Below are positions 44,149 through 53,428 of a DNA stretch of 64,000 nt, one piece after another. The DNA is from Acidobacteriota bacterium. GTDB taxonomy: Bacteria; Acidobacteriota; Terriglobia; Terriglobales; Acidobacteriaceae. Position numbers and translations under genes: made by a program. The number at the start of each line of letters is the position of its first letter. The stretch's first letter is position 1. The stretch lies in assembly GCA_021792135.1 (NCBI GenBank), contig JAJYVF010000008.1:97970-161969 (forward strand), given 5' to 3'. Below the pieces are notes generated by a model. The model was not told the DNA's origin and ran no database searches. It worked only from the letters and a program-made list of their open reading frames with translations.

Positions 44149-44333
44149 CGTCTTCCTTCGCAAAGTGGATTTATGCGCGCCAACTCGCGCACAATTGAGA
44201 ATGTTCCCCGGAGTATTTTCCCCTGGATGGACGAGCGGGAGATGATTGCAGGGCGGCCGTTTCCGGGAACAACGGCCCCACGTGTCGATCCCACCACATC
44301 CCGGGAATGGAAACTGCTCCCGCAGTGAGGATT

Positions 44334-45722
44334 ATGTCACGGGTCTCACCCAAATGGTTCGGATCGATCTGCGCGGCCGCGGCTCTCTGCGTCGCCCCCG
44401 CATTCGCGCAGTATCCGGGCCGCGTCAGTGAGCAGCAGCAGAACGGTACGCACCTCCGGGCCACCGCTGTCCTCGAATACACCGGCGATTTGAAGCACCC
44501 CAACGCCAGCCGGCTCATCCCCATCGCCGTTTGGGATGGTATGCGATACCAGCCCGGCGGCCTTTATCTGGCCGATCCTGAGCCCCTCACCCTCGAGAGC
44601 GGCACCCAGTATGTACTCGAAACGGCGGGCAGGCCCGAGGGTTTCTTCGATGTTGGGGCCGCCGGCCAGGTCAACGGCCTGTGGCTCGGTATGGGCCATT
44701 ATCAGGCGCCGCCCGTCGTCGCTAAATTGCCGAATTCCAGGCACATGCCCAGGGTTGTTCAGGACTACGATCCCGACAAACCCCATTTCGCCCACGTTCC
44801 GTCCGATTACGGCACTGATTCTGCTCAGACCACAGCGCAGAAGGCGCCGCCGGTCGATCCCAACCGGCCCACCCTGCACGAACGCCCCGCGGGCAGCTCT
44901 GCAGACAGCTCCAATACCCCCCAAACCTCTTCGCAGAGTTCAAACCGGGCAAGCATCGATCCGGATCGTCCCATCATGCGCGAGCCCACGCCCCCCAGCA
45001 AGACCAGCAGCAATACCAGCAGTAGCACCGGCAGCACTCCCTCGGAAACAGCCACCGCCGGCGGCGATCCCAACCGCCCCCACCTCTCCTATGGAGTGCC
45101 GGCCGAGATGGAGAAGATCGATAAGCCCGACGCCCTGACCGGTGTCCCCGTCGAGATGAAACAAACCGTCGGCATATCCGATGCCCGTTCCATGGAGAAC
45201 GAATCGTACGCCTACTCCTGGGCCAACCCCGACGATGAGAACAAAATGAAGTCCGATCTGGAACTTATCGCTGAGAAGGCCGTCGCTCCGCCGCTGCCCA
45301 CACCCGCTCCTGACACCAAAACCAGCCATGGCACGCATCGGAAAGCCCCTTTGCCGCAGGCTCCCAAACTCCCCATGCTCGCCGATGAGCAGTTCCGCGC
45401 CTACGGTCTCAGCTTCGGTGGCGGCGCCACCATGGTCCTGAGCGCCCGCACCGTTGGCGCGCCGGTGAAATACATCACCATCATTGCCCAGCCTGATTTC
45501 TACGGCAATCCGCAGGTGCTGCTCAAGCATGTGGCGACGCAGGGCGAACTGGACGTCACCCCCCGCATGCGCCTTGTTGACGCCGCCGACACTTCCGGTC
45601 TCGGCCGCGCGGACCTCATCTTCGAACTGCGCGGCGCGACCTACCGTCAGTTCGCCATCTATCGCATCGCCGGTGGTTCCGCCACCCAGGCCTTCGTCAC
45701 CCAGCCGGCTCCCATCCAGTAG
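44334..45722 (+). CDS. Secreted protein with DPxRP repeats, unknown function
   Basis: 462 residues from ATG 44334, preceded by GTGAGG, with a signal peptide ending at about FAQYPGR. An N-terminal globular part (about 20-130) leads into a Ser/Thr/Pro-rich linker containing four spaced copies of a DP[DN][RK]P motif (DPDKPHF, DPNRPTL, DPDRPIM, DPNRPHL). A C-terminal domain (about 330-460) contains LSFGGGATMVLSARTV and LIFELRGATYRQFAIYRIAG. The plan suggests a periplasmic or surface protein with a flexible arm. I do not recognise the family, but similar proteins are frequent in Acidobacteriota. Confidence 0.72.
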   Translation: MSRVSPKWFGSICAAAALCVAPAFAQYPGRVSEQQQNGTHLRATAVLEYTGDLKHPNASRLIPIAVWDGMRYQPGGLYLADPEPLTLESGTQYVLETAGRPEGFFDVGAAGQVNGLWLGMGHYQAPPVVAKLPNSRHMPRVVQDYDPDKPHFAHVPSDYGTDSAQTTAQKAPPVDPNRPTLHERPAGSSADSSNTPQTSSQSSNRASIDPDRPIMREPTPPSKTSSNTSSSTGSTPSETATAGGDPNRPHLSYGVPAEMEKIDKPDALTGVPVEMKQTVGISDARSMENESYAYSWANPDDENKMKSDLELIAEKAVAPPLPTPAPDTKTSHGTHRKAPLPQAPKLPMLADEQFRAYGLSFGGGATMVLSARTVGAPVKYITIIAQPDFYGNPQVLLKHVATQGELDVTPRMRLVDAADTSGLGRADLIFELRGATYRQFAIYRIAGGSATQAFVTQPAPIQ

Positions 45723-45734
45723 AAGACGTAGCCG

Positions 45735-47192
45735 TCACAGCTTCGGCATCTGCGCCGTGCTCCAGCCGCCCCCCAGCGCCCGAATCAGCTGCACGCTGGC
45801 CACGAACTGTCGCGTTGCGATATCCTCCTGGGTCCGCTCGTTGGTCAGCTGGACTGTCTGCGCGATCAATACCTCCAGGTAGGTCGTTACTCCGCCCTTG
45901 TAGCGATGCGTGCTGATCATCAGCGACCGCCGCGCCGCCGCTACCGCAGCCTCCTGCTGAACGGACTCGTCACTCAGAATCCGTATGGCTGCGAGGTTGT
46001 CTTCCACGTCCTGGAAAGCCGCCAGCACAGTTTGACGGTAGTTCGCTACCTGCTGCTCGTAGGCATCTCTTGCCTGCTGCGTGAGGGCATGCCGGCGGCC
46101 GCCCTCGAACAGCAGTTCCACCGCCGAGGCTCCCAGCGACCACATCTCGCTCGGTCCCTGAATCAGGGTTCCCGGACTGCCGCTCAGCATCCCGCCGTTC
46201 CCGGTGAGCGGAATGACCGGGTAAAACGCTGAAATGGCGATCCCGATCTGTGCGTTGGCTGCATCCACCTGGCGTTCCGCGGCGGCAATGTCCGGCCGGC
46301 GCTCCAGCAGCTGCGACGGCAGTCCTACCGGGATCGGCGGGATCTGCTCACCCAGCGGCATTTCCGGCAGGCTGAAGATCGACGCCGGAACTCCGATCAG
46401 CGTAGCGATGGCATGTTCGTACTGCGCCCGCGCCACCTCGACATCCACATCCTGCGCGCGCGTCGATTCCAGCTGGGTCTGCGCCAGCGCCACGTCCGAC
46501 TCCGTGGCCACGCCCCCCTTGAATCGTATCTGCGTCAGCTCCAGATACTGCTCGTAGGAGGTGACCGTGTTGTCCAGCAGCTCTTTCTGCGAATCGAGAC
46601 CCCGCATCTCGAAGTAATCGGAGGCCAGCTCCGCCCGCAGGCTCAGTTCAACATTGGCCAGCAGCGCCGCGGACGCCTGCGCATTCGCGCGAGCCTGCTC
46701 CACCGTTCGCCGCACCTGTCCCCAGAAATCCGGCTCCCACTGCGCCTGCCCGGCCAGACTGTAGGTGTTGAACTGAAAATGCGTGAACGCCTTAAACGTG
46801 TTCGGCTGGTTGTCGGAAATCCGCGTCCGGCTGGCCGAGGCTCCCAGCGACAGCGTCGGATAATACTGCGAGCGCGCGACCTTCACCAGCTCCCGCGCCT
46901 GAAAGTACTCCTCCATCGCAATCTGCAGCGTCTGGTTGGAAACCGCGACCTTCTCCTCCAGCGCATTCAGCTGCGGGTCGTTGTACCTCTCCCACCACTT
47001 GCCCTTTAGGGCGCCATCGCTCGGTTCTGCCTGCTTCCATGTTCCGTTCGGCGGATTGGGCGGAGGCACTGCGTTCTCCTTCCATGCCGGCGCTTCCGGG
47101 GCAACCGGGCGATGATAGTTGGGGCCCACCGTACAGCCGGCCAGCAGAATCGCAGTCGCCGAGGCCGCCAGTCCCGCAATACGAAAACGCAT
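45735..47192 (-). CDS. RND efflux outer-membrane lipoprotein, NodT family
   Basis: TolC-like outer-membrane channel of 485 residues with a lipoprotein signal (ILLAGCTVGPNY; Cys is the lipidated residue). Two outer-membrane-efflux repeats are seen, each with long coiled segments (for example QYLELTQIRFKGGVATESDVALAQTQLE and RYKGGVTTYLEVLIAQTVQLTN). It is the last gene of the pump operon, beginning 2 bases after the adaptor stop. Confidence 0.92.
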   Translation of the reverse strand: MRFRIAGLAASATAILLAGCTVGPNYHRPVAPEAPAWKENAVPPPNPPNGTWKQAEPSDGALKGKWWERYNDPQLNALEEKVAVSNQTLQIAMEEYFQARELVKVARSQYYPTLSLGASASRTRISDNQPNTFKAFTHFQFNTYSLAGQAQWEPDFWGQVRRTVEQARANAQASAALLANVELSLRAELASDYFEMRGLDSQKELLDNTVTSYEQYLELTQIRFKGGVATESDVALAQTQLESTRAQDVDVEVARAQYEHAIATLIGVPASIFSLPEMPLGEQIPPIPVGLPSQLLERRPDIAAAERQVDAANAQIGIAISAFYPVIPLTGNGGMLSGSPGTLIQGPSEMWSLGASAVELLFEGGRRHALTQQARDAYEQQVANYRQTVLAAFQDVEDNLAAIRILSDESVQQEAAVAAARRSLMISTHRYKGGVTTYLEVLIAQTVQLTNERTQEDIATRQFVASVQLIRALGGGWSTAQMPKL

Positions 47193-47194
47193 CC

Positions 47195-48451
47195 TCAGTT
47201 GCCCCCCTCAGGTCCCGCGCCCCCCCGCTGCTCCTCGGCTGGCGCGCCCGGGATTCCTCCCTCGCTCGGCTGTACCACCCGGACCACCTCCCCATCCACA
47301 ATCGAGTCCGGAGGATTCTGCACGACCTCATCTCCTGGATCGAGCCCTCCGATCACCTGCACCACCCGCCCGTCATCCTGGCTAATCGTGATCGGCACCA
47401 GCCTGGCCACATCCCTGTTGTGCTCCTTTACCACCGTGACCACCCGCAGGCCTTCCTGCCGGAACATCAGCGTGGAGACGGGCACGATCAGCGTCCGCTT
47501 CACCACCTTCACGCGGAAGTGCACTTCCGTGTAGGCTCCCGGCACCAGCGTTCCGCGGGGGTTGGGCACATCCACTTCCACCAGCAGCGTGCGCGACGAG
47601 GGATCGATGGCGCGGGCTGTGCGGACCACCTTCCCGTGAAACCGCTGCCCCGGATACTGCGGCAGCGTCAGGTCGGCCGCGGTTCCCGGCGTGCAGGAAG
47701 GCGCATCCATCTGCGGCACATTCACGTAGACACGCATGACGTGCTCATCGTCCATGTGAAACATCTCGCGCCCGCCCGCCGCTCCCGCGCCGGCATTGAT
47801 CAGGGTCCCGATGTCCACGTCGCGGGCCGTAATCGTACCCGTGAACGGCGCGTACACCTTCTCGAATCCCACCAGTGCCTCGAGCCGTTGCATGTTCGCC
47901 TGCGCGGACCTCACCTGGGTGTTCGTCGACGTCTGCTGAGTCACAAAGTTTTCCGTATCCTGCGTCGCCACCGCATTGCTCTGCAGCAGTTCCGAATAGC
48001 GCCTCGCCTGCTTGTTCGCGAAGCCCGCATTGGCGATCGCCGTCGCCAGATCGGCCTTCGCCTGCGCCAGCTGCTGATCCAGCTCCGGCGTCTCGATCAC
48101 CGCCAGCAGCTGCCCCTTCTGCACGTGCGCCCCGATATCGAAGAACCATTTCTTCAGATAGCCGTCGGTCCGCGCATAAATCGGCGAATCGACATAGGCG
48201 AACATGTTTCCGGGCAGAACAATTTCCTGGCTGGGCTCGCCCAGCTGCGGCCTGGCCACCGTCACATTCGCCAGCGCCAGCTGGTCCGTCTGGTCCGCCA
48301 GCACCTTTTGGCTGCGCAGCCGTGGGAGGATTCCGCCCACGGCTGCCGCTCCCGCAATCAGCAGCACCAGAACCAGCCCGGCCATCGCGCCGCGTCCCGA
48401 GATGGGCCGCATATCGTCCGGGTGTTCCTGTGTCTGGTTATGTTCACTCAT
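47195..48451 (-). CDS. RND efflux periplasmic adaptor (MFP) subunit
   Basis: 418-residue membrane-fusion protein: an N-terminal membrane helix (AGLVLVLLIAGAAAVGG), a lipoyl/barrel-sandwich domain (ARTDGYLKKWFFDIGAHVQKGQLLAVIETPELDQQL), a helical hairpin, and a beta-barrel (APFTGTITARDVDIGTLINAG). The C-terminal end is Gly/Pro-rich. It links permease and outer-membrane channel; the stop and start gaps to its neighbours are 2 bases each. Confidence 0.92.
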   Translation of the reverse strand: MSEHNQTQEHPDDMRPISGRGAMAGLVLVLLIAGAAAVGGILPRLRSQKVLADQTDQLALANVTVARPQLGEPSQEIVLPGNMFAYVDSPIYARTDGYLKKWFFDIGAHVQKGQLLAVIETPELDQQLAQAKADLATAIANAGFANKQARRYSELLQSNAVATQDTENFVTQQTSTNTQVRSAQANMQRLEALVGFEKVYAPFTGTITARDVDIGTLINAGAGAAGGREMFHMDDEHVMRVYVNVPQMDAPSCTPGTAADLTLPQYPGQRFHGKVVRTARAIDPSSRTLLVEVDVPNPRGTLVPGAYTEVHFRVKVVKRTLIVPVSTLMFRQEGLRVVTVVKEHNRDVARLVPITISQDDGRVVQVIGGLDPGDEVVQNPPDSIVDGEVVRVVQPSEGGIPGAPAEEQRGGAGPEGGN

Positions 48452-48453
48452 CG

Positions 48454-51400
48454 TTAGCTCCCCGCCACCAGCTGCGGCTTGTGCGCTCGGCGGCGTGCCT
48501 CACGCTCTTTCTTTCGCCGCTCCAGCCTGCCGTGCAGCACGCTGAAGATCGTCGGCACAAAAAACAACGTCGATACGGTCGCGAACAGCAGGCCGCCAAT
48601 GACCGCGCGCCCCAGCGGCGCATTCTGCTCGCCGCCTGAGCCCAGTCCCAGCGACATGGGCACCATGCCCAGAATCATGGCCAGCGCCGTCATCAGGACG
48701 GGCCGGAATCGCACGTACCCCGCATTCAGAGCCGAAAGCGATGCGTCTCCGACCGTCACCTCCAGCTGCTCCCGCGCAAAGCTCACCACCAGGATCGAGT
48801 TCGACGTGGCCACGCCCATACACATGATGGCTCCCGTCAGCGCCGGCACGCTCAGGCGCGTTCCTGTCAGGAAAAGGAACCACACAATGCCCGAGATTGC
48901 CGCCGGCAACGCCGTCACGATAATGAACGGATCCAGCCACGACTGGAAATTCACCACGATCAGCAGGTACACCAGCAGGATCGAGAACACCAGCCCCCCG
49001 AGAAGCCCCTCATACGACGCTCGCATCGTGCGCACCTGCCCCCGCACCACAATCCGCGATCCTCGGGGCAGCCCCCTGCGTTCCCGCGCAATGATCTTCT
49101 CGATGGCCTTGTCCACACTCGCCAGGTCCGTTCCCACCACATTGCCGTAAATATCGATCGACGGCGTGATGTTGTAGTGCGTGACCGTCGCCATCTCCTC
49201 GCCAGGTTCGATCGCCGCCAGGTTCCCCAGAATCTGCACCGGCTGTCCGCCCACTGGCCCCGGCGCCGAGGGCGGCAGACCGGCGCCATACGAAGTGCTG
49301 CTGGGCGGCACAGCGCCCGTCCCTCCTGCGCTGGATATCCCGCTTCCCGGATTGATCGCGATGTTTTTCAGCTCCTGGATTGTGTCCAGGTTGTACTGCG
49401 GCGACTGCACCGCGATGTTGTATTCGACCCCGTTGTTCGGATCCAGATAGAAGGTCGGCGACGTCTGAAAGCTGCCGCTGGTTGCCACCAGCAGGCTCGA
49501 CATCACATCGCGCTGCTGCAGACTGGATCCTTGCGCCATGCTCCGGTTCACGTTCACCAGCAGCTCGGGCTCGTTGAACGGCTGCTGGATCCGCAAATCC
49601 GCCGTACCCGGTACATACTTGACCTCGTTGAGCAGCTTTTCCGCAAAGGCACGGTTGCCCATCTCGTTCGGGCCGACGATCTGGATATCGATGGGCGCGG
49701 GCAGTCCGAAATTCAGGATCTGCGTCACCATATCCACGGGCAGCGTGTAAAACTCCGTTCCCGGAAAGCGCCGCGGCAGGATCTTCCTCAACCGGGCAAC
49801 ATATTCCTCTGTCGGATGGTGATTCTGCGTCAGCGAGACCTGTATATCCGCATCAGCCGGTCCTACCGGCGCCGAGTTTGAAGTCGACAAATTGATTCCG
49901 GAGAAGGGAATTCCGATATTGTCGATGATCGTCCCCATCTCGTTCCCGGGAATGACCTCGCGGATCGTATTATCAATCCGGTCGCAGAGTGCCGCCGTGT
50001 CCTCGATGCGCGTTCCGGTCCGTGCCCGTACATGAAGCTTAAACTGCCCGCTGTCGACCGTCGGGAAGAAGTCTTCTCCCAGATAGGGATACAGAATCGC
50101 CGCCGACCCCACCGTGAAAACGAAAAAAATGATCATGAACACAGCCGCATGTTCGACGCACAGCAGCAGGACCCTTCGATAACCCCGGCGAATCTTCTCG
50201 AAACCGCTTTCGAAGGCCAGCTGAAACCGGATGAACGGATTCAGGCTGTGATGCCTCTGCGCCGCCTCTTCCTCGTCGTGCTCGCGCAGCAGATACTTCG
50301 CCATCGTCGGCACCACGGTCCGCGACAGCAGATAGGAGGCCAGCATCGCGAACACCACCGCTTCGGCCAGCGGCACAAACAGATACTTGGCTACGCCGCT
50401 GAGGAAGAACATCGGCACGAAAACGATGCAGATCGATATCGTCGCCACCAGAGCAGGCACCGCAATCTGCGCCGCTCCATCCAGAATCGCCTGCTCGATC
50501 GCCTTGCCCGATTCCAGGTTGCGGTTGATGTTCTCGATCTCCACCGTCGCGTCGTCCACCAGAATGCCGACCGCCAGCGCCAGACCGCCCAGCGTCATGA
50601 TGTTGATGCTTTCGCCCAGCGCGCTCAGCACCAGCAGCGAGGTCAGAATCGACAGCGGAATCGAGATGGCGATAATCAGCGTGCTGCGCCAGCTTCCCAG
50701 AAACAGCAGAATCATCAGCGCCGTCAGGCAGGCCGCAATAATGGCCTCGTGGACCACCCCGTCGATCGAGGCCTTCACGAAAATCGACTGGTCCGCCAGC
50801 GGCGTGATCTTCAGCTGCGGGGGGAGCTGCGGCTTGAGACTGGCGGCCTTCGCCAGGATGCCCTTCACGATGTCCAGCGTCGACGCGTTCCCCGTCTTGA
50901 TCACCGAGAGCAGCGCCGACCGCTGCCCGTCCACCCGCACGATGTTGGTCTGCGGAGGAAATCCGTTCCGCACGTGCGCCACATCGTGGATGTACACCAT
51001 GGCCCCGTTCACCTGCCGGATCGGCAGCTCGTTCAGTCCCTGAATGGTCTCGGGCGCGCTGTTGGTCTCGACCTGATATTCAAAGGGCCCGATTTTGATC
51101 GTGCCCGACGGCAGAATCAGGTTCTGCGCCCCGATCGCGTTCACCACATCGGAGGGCGCCAGCCCCTTCGCCTGCAGCGCCGGCATATTCAGGTCCACCT
51201 GCACCTGCCGCACTTTTCCGCCGTAGGGGTAGGGAAGTCCCGCCCCCGGGACCGTCACCAGCTGCGTCCGGATAAAGTTCAGCGCCAGATCGTTGAGCTG
51301 CATCTCCGACAACCCCTGGCCCGACAGCCCCAGCTGGATAATCGGCACGCTCGAAGCGTCGTACTGGATGATCAGCGGAGGGGTGGTCCCCGCAGGCAGC

Positions 51401-51756
51401 TGACGGAGCTGCGTCTGCGCGATAGCTGTTACCTGGGCCACCGCACTGCCGATATTCACGCCCGGCTGAAAGTAAATCTTGATGACTGCGACCCCGTACA
51501 AAGAGCTCGATTCGATGTGTTCGATGTCGTTGACGGTGGTCGTCAGCGAGCGCTCGCTCAGCGTCACAATGCGGTTCGCCATCTGCTCCGGCGAAAAACC
51601 CTGGTAATTCCAGATCATCGAGATGACCGGAATATTGATGTTCGGGAAGATGTCCACCGGCATGTTCACGATGGCCAGCGGGCCCAGCACCATCAGCAGC
51701 AGCGCCAGAACGGCGAAGGTATACGGCCGTCGCAGCGCGAGGCGGACTATCCACAT
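48454..51756 (-). CDS. RND-family multidrug/solute efflux permease (AcrB-like)
   Basis: 1100-residue inner-membrane proton-driven transporter. It starts MWIVRLALRRPYTFAVLALLLM, has the family DIFPNINIPVISMIWNYQGFSPEQM region and the two proton-relay aspartates in LALAVGILVDDATVEIENI; a second half repeats the fold (FLTGTRLSVPALTGAIMCMG). A Gly/Ser/Pro-rich insertion (about 810-850) lies in the periplasmic loop of the second half. The permease is the first gene of the operon, before adaptor and channel, the reverse of the common acrA-acrB order. The substrate is unknown. Confidence 0.92.
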   Translation of the reverse strand: MWIVRLALRRPYTFAVLALLLMVLGPLAIVNMPVDIFPNINIPVISMIWNYQGFSPEQMANRIVTLSERSLTTTVNDIEHIESSSLYGVAVIKIYFQPGVNIGSAVAQVTAIAQTQLRQLPAGTTPPLIIQYDASSVPIIQLGLSGQGLSEMQLNDLALNFIRTQLVTVPGAGLPYPYGGKVRQVQVDLNMPALQAKGLAPSDVVNAIGAQNLILPSGTIKIGPFEYQVETNSAPETIQGLNELPIRQVNGAMVYIHDVAHVRNGFPPQTNIVRVDGQRSALLSVIKTGNASTLDIVKGILAKAASLKPQLPPQLKITPLADQSIFVKASIDGVVHEAIIAACLTALMILLFLGSWRSTLIIAISIPLSILTSLLVLSALGESINIMTLGGLALAVGILVDDATVEIENINRNLESGKAIEQAILDGAAQIAVPALVATISICIVFVPMFFLSGVAKYLFVPLAEAVVFAMLASYLLSRTVVPTMAKYLLREHDEEEAAQRHHSLNPFIRFQLAFESGFEKIRRGYRRVLLLCVEHAAVFMIIFFVFTVGSAAILYPYLGEDFFPTVDSGQFKLHVRARTGTRIEDTAALCDRIDNTIREVIPGNEMGTIIDNIGIPFSGINLSTSNSAPVGPADADIQVSLTQNHHPTEEYVARLRKILPRRFPGTEFYTLPVDMVTQILNFGLPAPIDIQIVGPNEMGNRAFAEKLLNEVKYVPGTADLRIQQPFNEPELLVNVNRSMAQGSSLQQRDVMSSLLVATSGSFQTSPTFYLDPNNGVEYNIAVQSPQYNLDTIQELKNIAINPGSGISSAGGTGAVPPSSTSYGAGLPPSAPGPVGGQPVQILGNLAAIEPGEEMATVTHYNITPSIDIYGNVVGTDLASVDKAIEKIIARERRGLPRGSRIVVRGQVRTMRASYEGLLGGLVFSILLVYLLIVVNFQSWLDPFIIVTALPAAISGIVWFLFLTGTRLSVPALTGAIMCMGVATSNSILVVSFAREQLEVTVGDASLSALNAGYVRFRPVLMTALAMILGMVPMSLGLGSGGEQNAPLGRAVIGGLLFATVSTLFFVPTIFSVLHGRLERRKKEREARRRAHKPQLVAGS

Positions 51757-51922
51757 ATCGGTTCAGCCTCTCCTGCGGTCCGCACCTCTGCGGAGGCCGG
51801 GACAATGCCCCGGGATGCGGGATTACCGGGCAATCTCAAACGATTTCCGTGCCGGATGCGGGTGCCTGACAACAGTATCCATCCTTTCCCGGTCGGGGAA
51901 AACTATCTCTGGTAATGGCTTT

Positions 51923-52189
51923 ATGCTGACCGGAGACGATTCGACGCGCGAAAAGACTCCGCCGCGACTATTTGACCGCTCCTCGCTGGATGAAATACCG
52001 CCGGTCAGCGATTCCAAAATCGTGCGCTTCCCCGGAGAATTCCGGCGCCCGGAGGATCACCGCTCTGCCCATTTGCGCCGCTTCCTGCAAAGGCTGACGG
52101 AAGCAGATCGGCTGTTCCTGCGGCGCCGCGGAAAGCCTCCCATCTGCGAGCCACAACATCTTCTCTTTCGTCCTCGGTTATTCGGATAG
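51923..52189 (+). CDS. Possible small hypothetical protein
   Basis: An 88-residue frame, ATG 51923 to TAG 52187-52189, in the 480-base space between the RND permease start and the TetR gene. Its composition is charged and Arg-rich (SSLDEIPPVSDSKIVRFPGEF, then HLRRFLQRLTEADRLFLRRR), and an amphipathic helix is plausible. There is no good ribosome site and no family I know. The rest of the gap shows nothing further. Confidence 0.35.
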   Translation: MLTGDDSTREKTPPRLFDRSSLDEIPPVSDSKIVRFPGEFRRPEDHRSAHLRRFLQRLTEADRLFLRRRGKPPICEPQHLLFRPRLFG

Positions 52190-52237
52190 CTCTGCATCTC
52201 ATCGATGCAGGCGGTGGATTCGATCGGGCCTCGTGCC

Positions 52238-52801
52238 TCAGGCCTGCAACAGAACGCTTGCGACCCGCTTCGCCACCCGCGCCGGCCGTGCGCTGCGTTC
52301 AATCAGCGCCAGAGACTGTGCGCCTTCGAACAGCAGCGCCAGCTCCCGCGCCAGTTCATTGGGGCTCTCTCTTCCGCCGTGCCGCGCCAGTGCGGCGAAT
52401 CGCTGACGGATCTTTTGCCGGGAATTCCGCGCAATTTCCCGCACCTCCGGCAGAACCCCGGATAGCTCGTTGACTGCCTTCACAAACGAGCAGCCCTTAA
52501 AGCGCTTCGGATCGAGCCACTCCTCGAGCCAGTCAAAGACCGCCAGCAGGCGGTTCGCCCCCGGAGCGAGGCCGGCCAGGAATTGATCCAGTGTCTCCTC
52601 GCGCCTTTGCAGCCGCAGGCGCAGACATTCCAGGGCAAGCTCGTCTTTCGACCGGAAGTGCTGATAGAGCGTCATCTTGGTGATGCCAGCCTTCTGCGCG
52701 ATCTGGTCGACGGAGACATCGGCGTAGGCGTTGCCGGAAAAGAGATCCATGGCTGTCGTCAGAATCTGCGTGGTGGTGGTTGCAGCTCGGCGTCCCGTCA
52801 T
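52238..52801 (-). CDS. TetR/AcrR-family transcriptional regulator
   Basis: 187-residue repressor starting ATG 52801. The DNA-binding domain reads ILTTAMDLFSGNAYADVSVDQIAQKAGITKMTLYQHFRSKDELAL, a canonical TetR helix-turn-helix, and the C-terminal ligand domain is AefR/YxaF-like (FKGCSFVKAVNEL). An open extension upstream is non-coding because it runs into a palindromic operator. It diverges from a thioredoxin-like gene with only 57 bases between starts, so one operator probably controls both. Confidence 0.88.
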   Translation of the reverse strand: MTGRRAATTTTQILTTAMDLFSGNAYADVSVDQIAQKAGITKMTLYQHFRSKDELALECLRLRLQRREETLDQFLAGLAPGANRLLAVFDWLEEWLDPKRFKGCSFVKAVNELSGVLPEVREIARNSRQKIRQRFAALARHGGRESPNELARELALLFEGAQSLALIERSARPARVAKRVASVLLQA

Positions 52802-52806
52802 GTCAC

Positions 52807-52826
52807 TATACTTACCAGTAAGTATA
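52807..52826. promoter_or_regulatory. TetR-type operator, 9-2-9 perfect inverted repeat
   Basis: TATACTTAC and GTAAGTATA flank a CA spacer to make a 20-base near-perfect palindrome in the 57-base gap between the divergent TetR and thioredoxin-like genes, 5 bases from the TetR ATG. Length and symmetry are typical of TetR-dimer operators. Confidence 0.75.
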
Positions 52827-52858
52827 ACGGCCGTCAAGAGAAGAAGGTGGACATCCCC

Positions 52859-53383
52859 ATGAAACGCGCACCCTGGATCGGAAATGTTCTGGAATGGATG
52901 GTGGTGGCATCGATCGCTGCCCTGCTGCTGCATCGCTTCGTGCCGGTCAGAGCCGCGGCGCCTTCTCCCGCGAATGCGGTCACCTTCACGCTGACCGGGC
53001 TCGATGGTGCCCCCGTCTCTCCCGGCGCCTACCTCGGTAAGGCGATCCTGCTGAACTTCTGGGCCCCCTGGTGCCCTCCCTGCAGACTGGAGATCCCCTG
53101 GCTCGAGAAGCTGCAGCATCAGAATCGCGGCAGTCTTGTCGTTGTGGGGGTTGTCGCCGATCCTGACCAGTATGCGCATGCCGCGGCCATGATGCGGCAA
53201 AAGGGCATCACCTATCTTCTTGCCCGGGACTCCCCCTCCCTGCAGAGGGCCCTCGGCAATCCCTCTTCGCTGCCCACCAGTTTCTACATCTCGCGGTCAT
53301 CGCACGTGGTTCATACCGTCACCGGGCTTGTGCCGGAATACACGATGCGCCGGTACGTGGCCGATGCCATCCGTCAGAAGTGA
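52859..53383 (+). CDS. Membrane-anchored TlpA/ResA-like thioredoxin
   Basis: 174 residues from ATG 52859, preceded by AAGGTGG. An N-terminal anchor (VLEWMVVASIAALLLHRF) places a thioredoxin domain in the periplasm. The redox site is FWAPWCPPCRLEIPWL (about C72 and C75), with the cis-Pro in SLPTSFYISR. Such proteins reduce disulfides, for example in cytochrome c maturation. The shared operator with a TetR regulator suggests inducible expression. Confidence 0.87.
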   Translation: MKRAPWIGNVLEWMVVASIAALLLHRFVPVRAAAPSPANAVTFTLTGLDGAPVSPGAYLGKAILLNFWAPWCPPCRLEIPWLEKLQHQNRGSLVVVGVVADPDQYAHAAAMMRQKGITYLLARDSPSLQRALGNPSSLPTSFYISRSSHVVHTVTGLVPEYTMRRYVADAIRQK

Positions 53384-53428
53384 CCCCGATCCGTAACAGC
53401 GCCGAACTGCCATCCGCAATGCTCTGAC

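Noticed and set aside
50032..51915. 627-residue plus-strand frame over the RND permease
   Set aside because: Arg/Gln/His-rich shadow of the permease coding sequence without a ribosome site.
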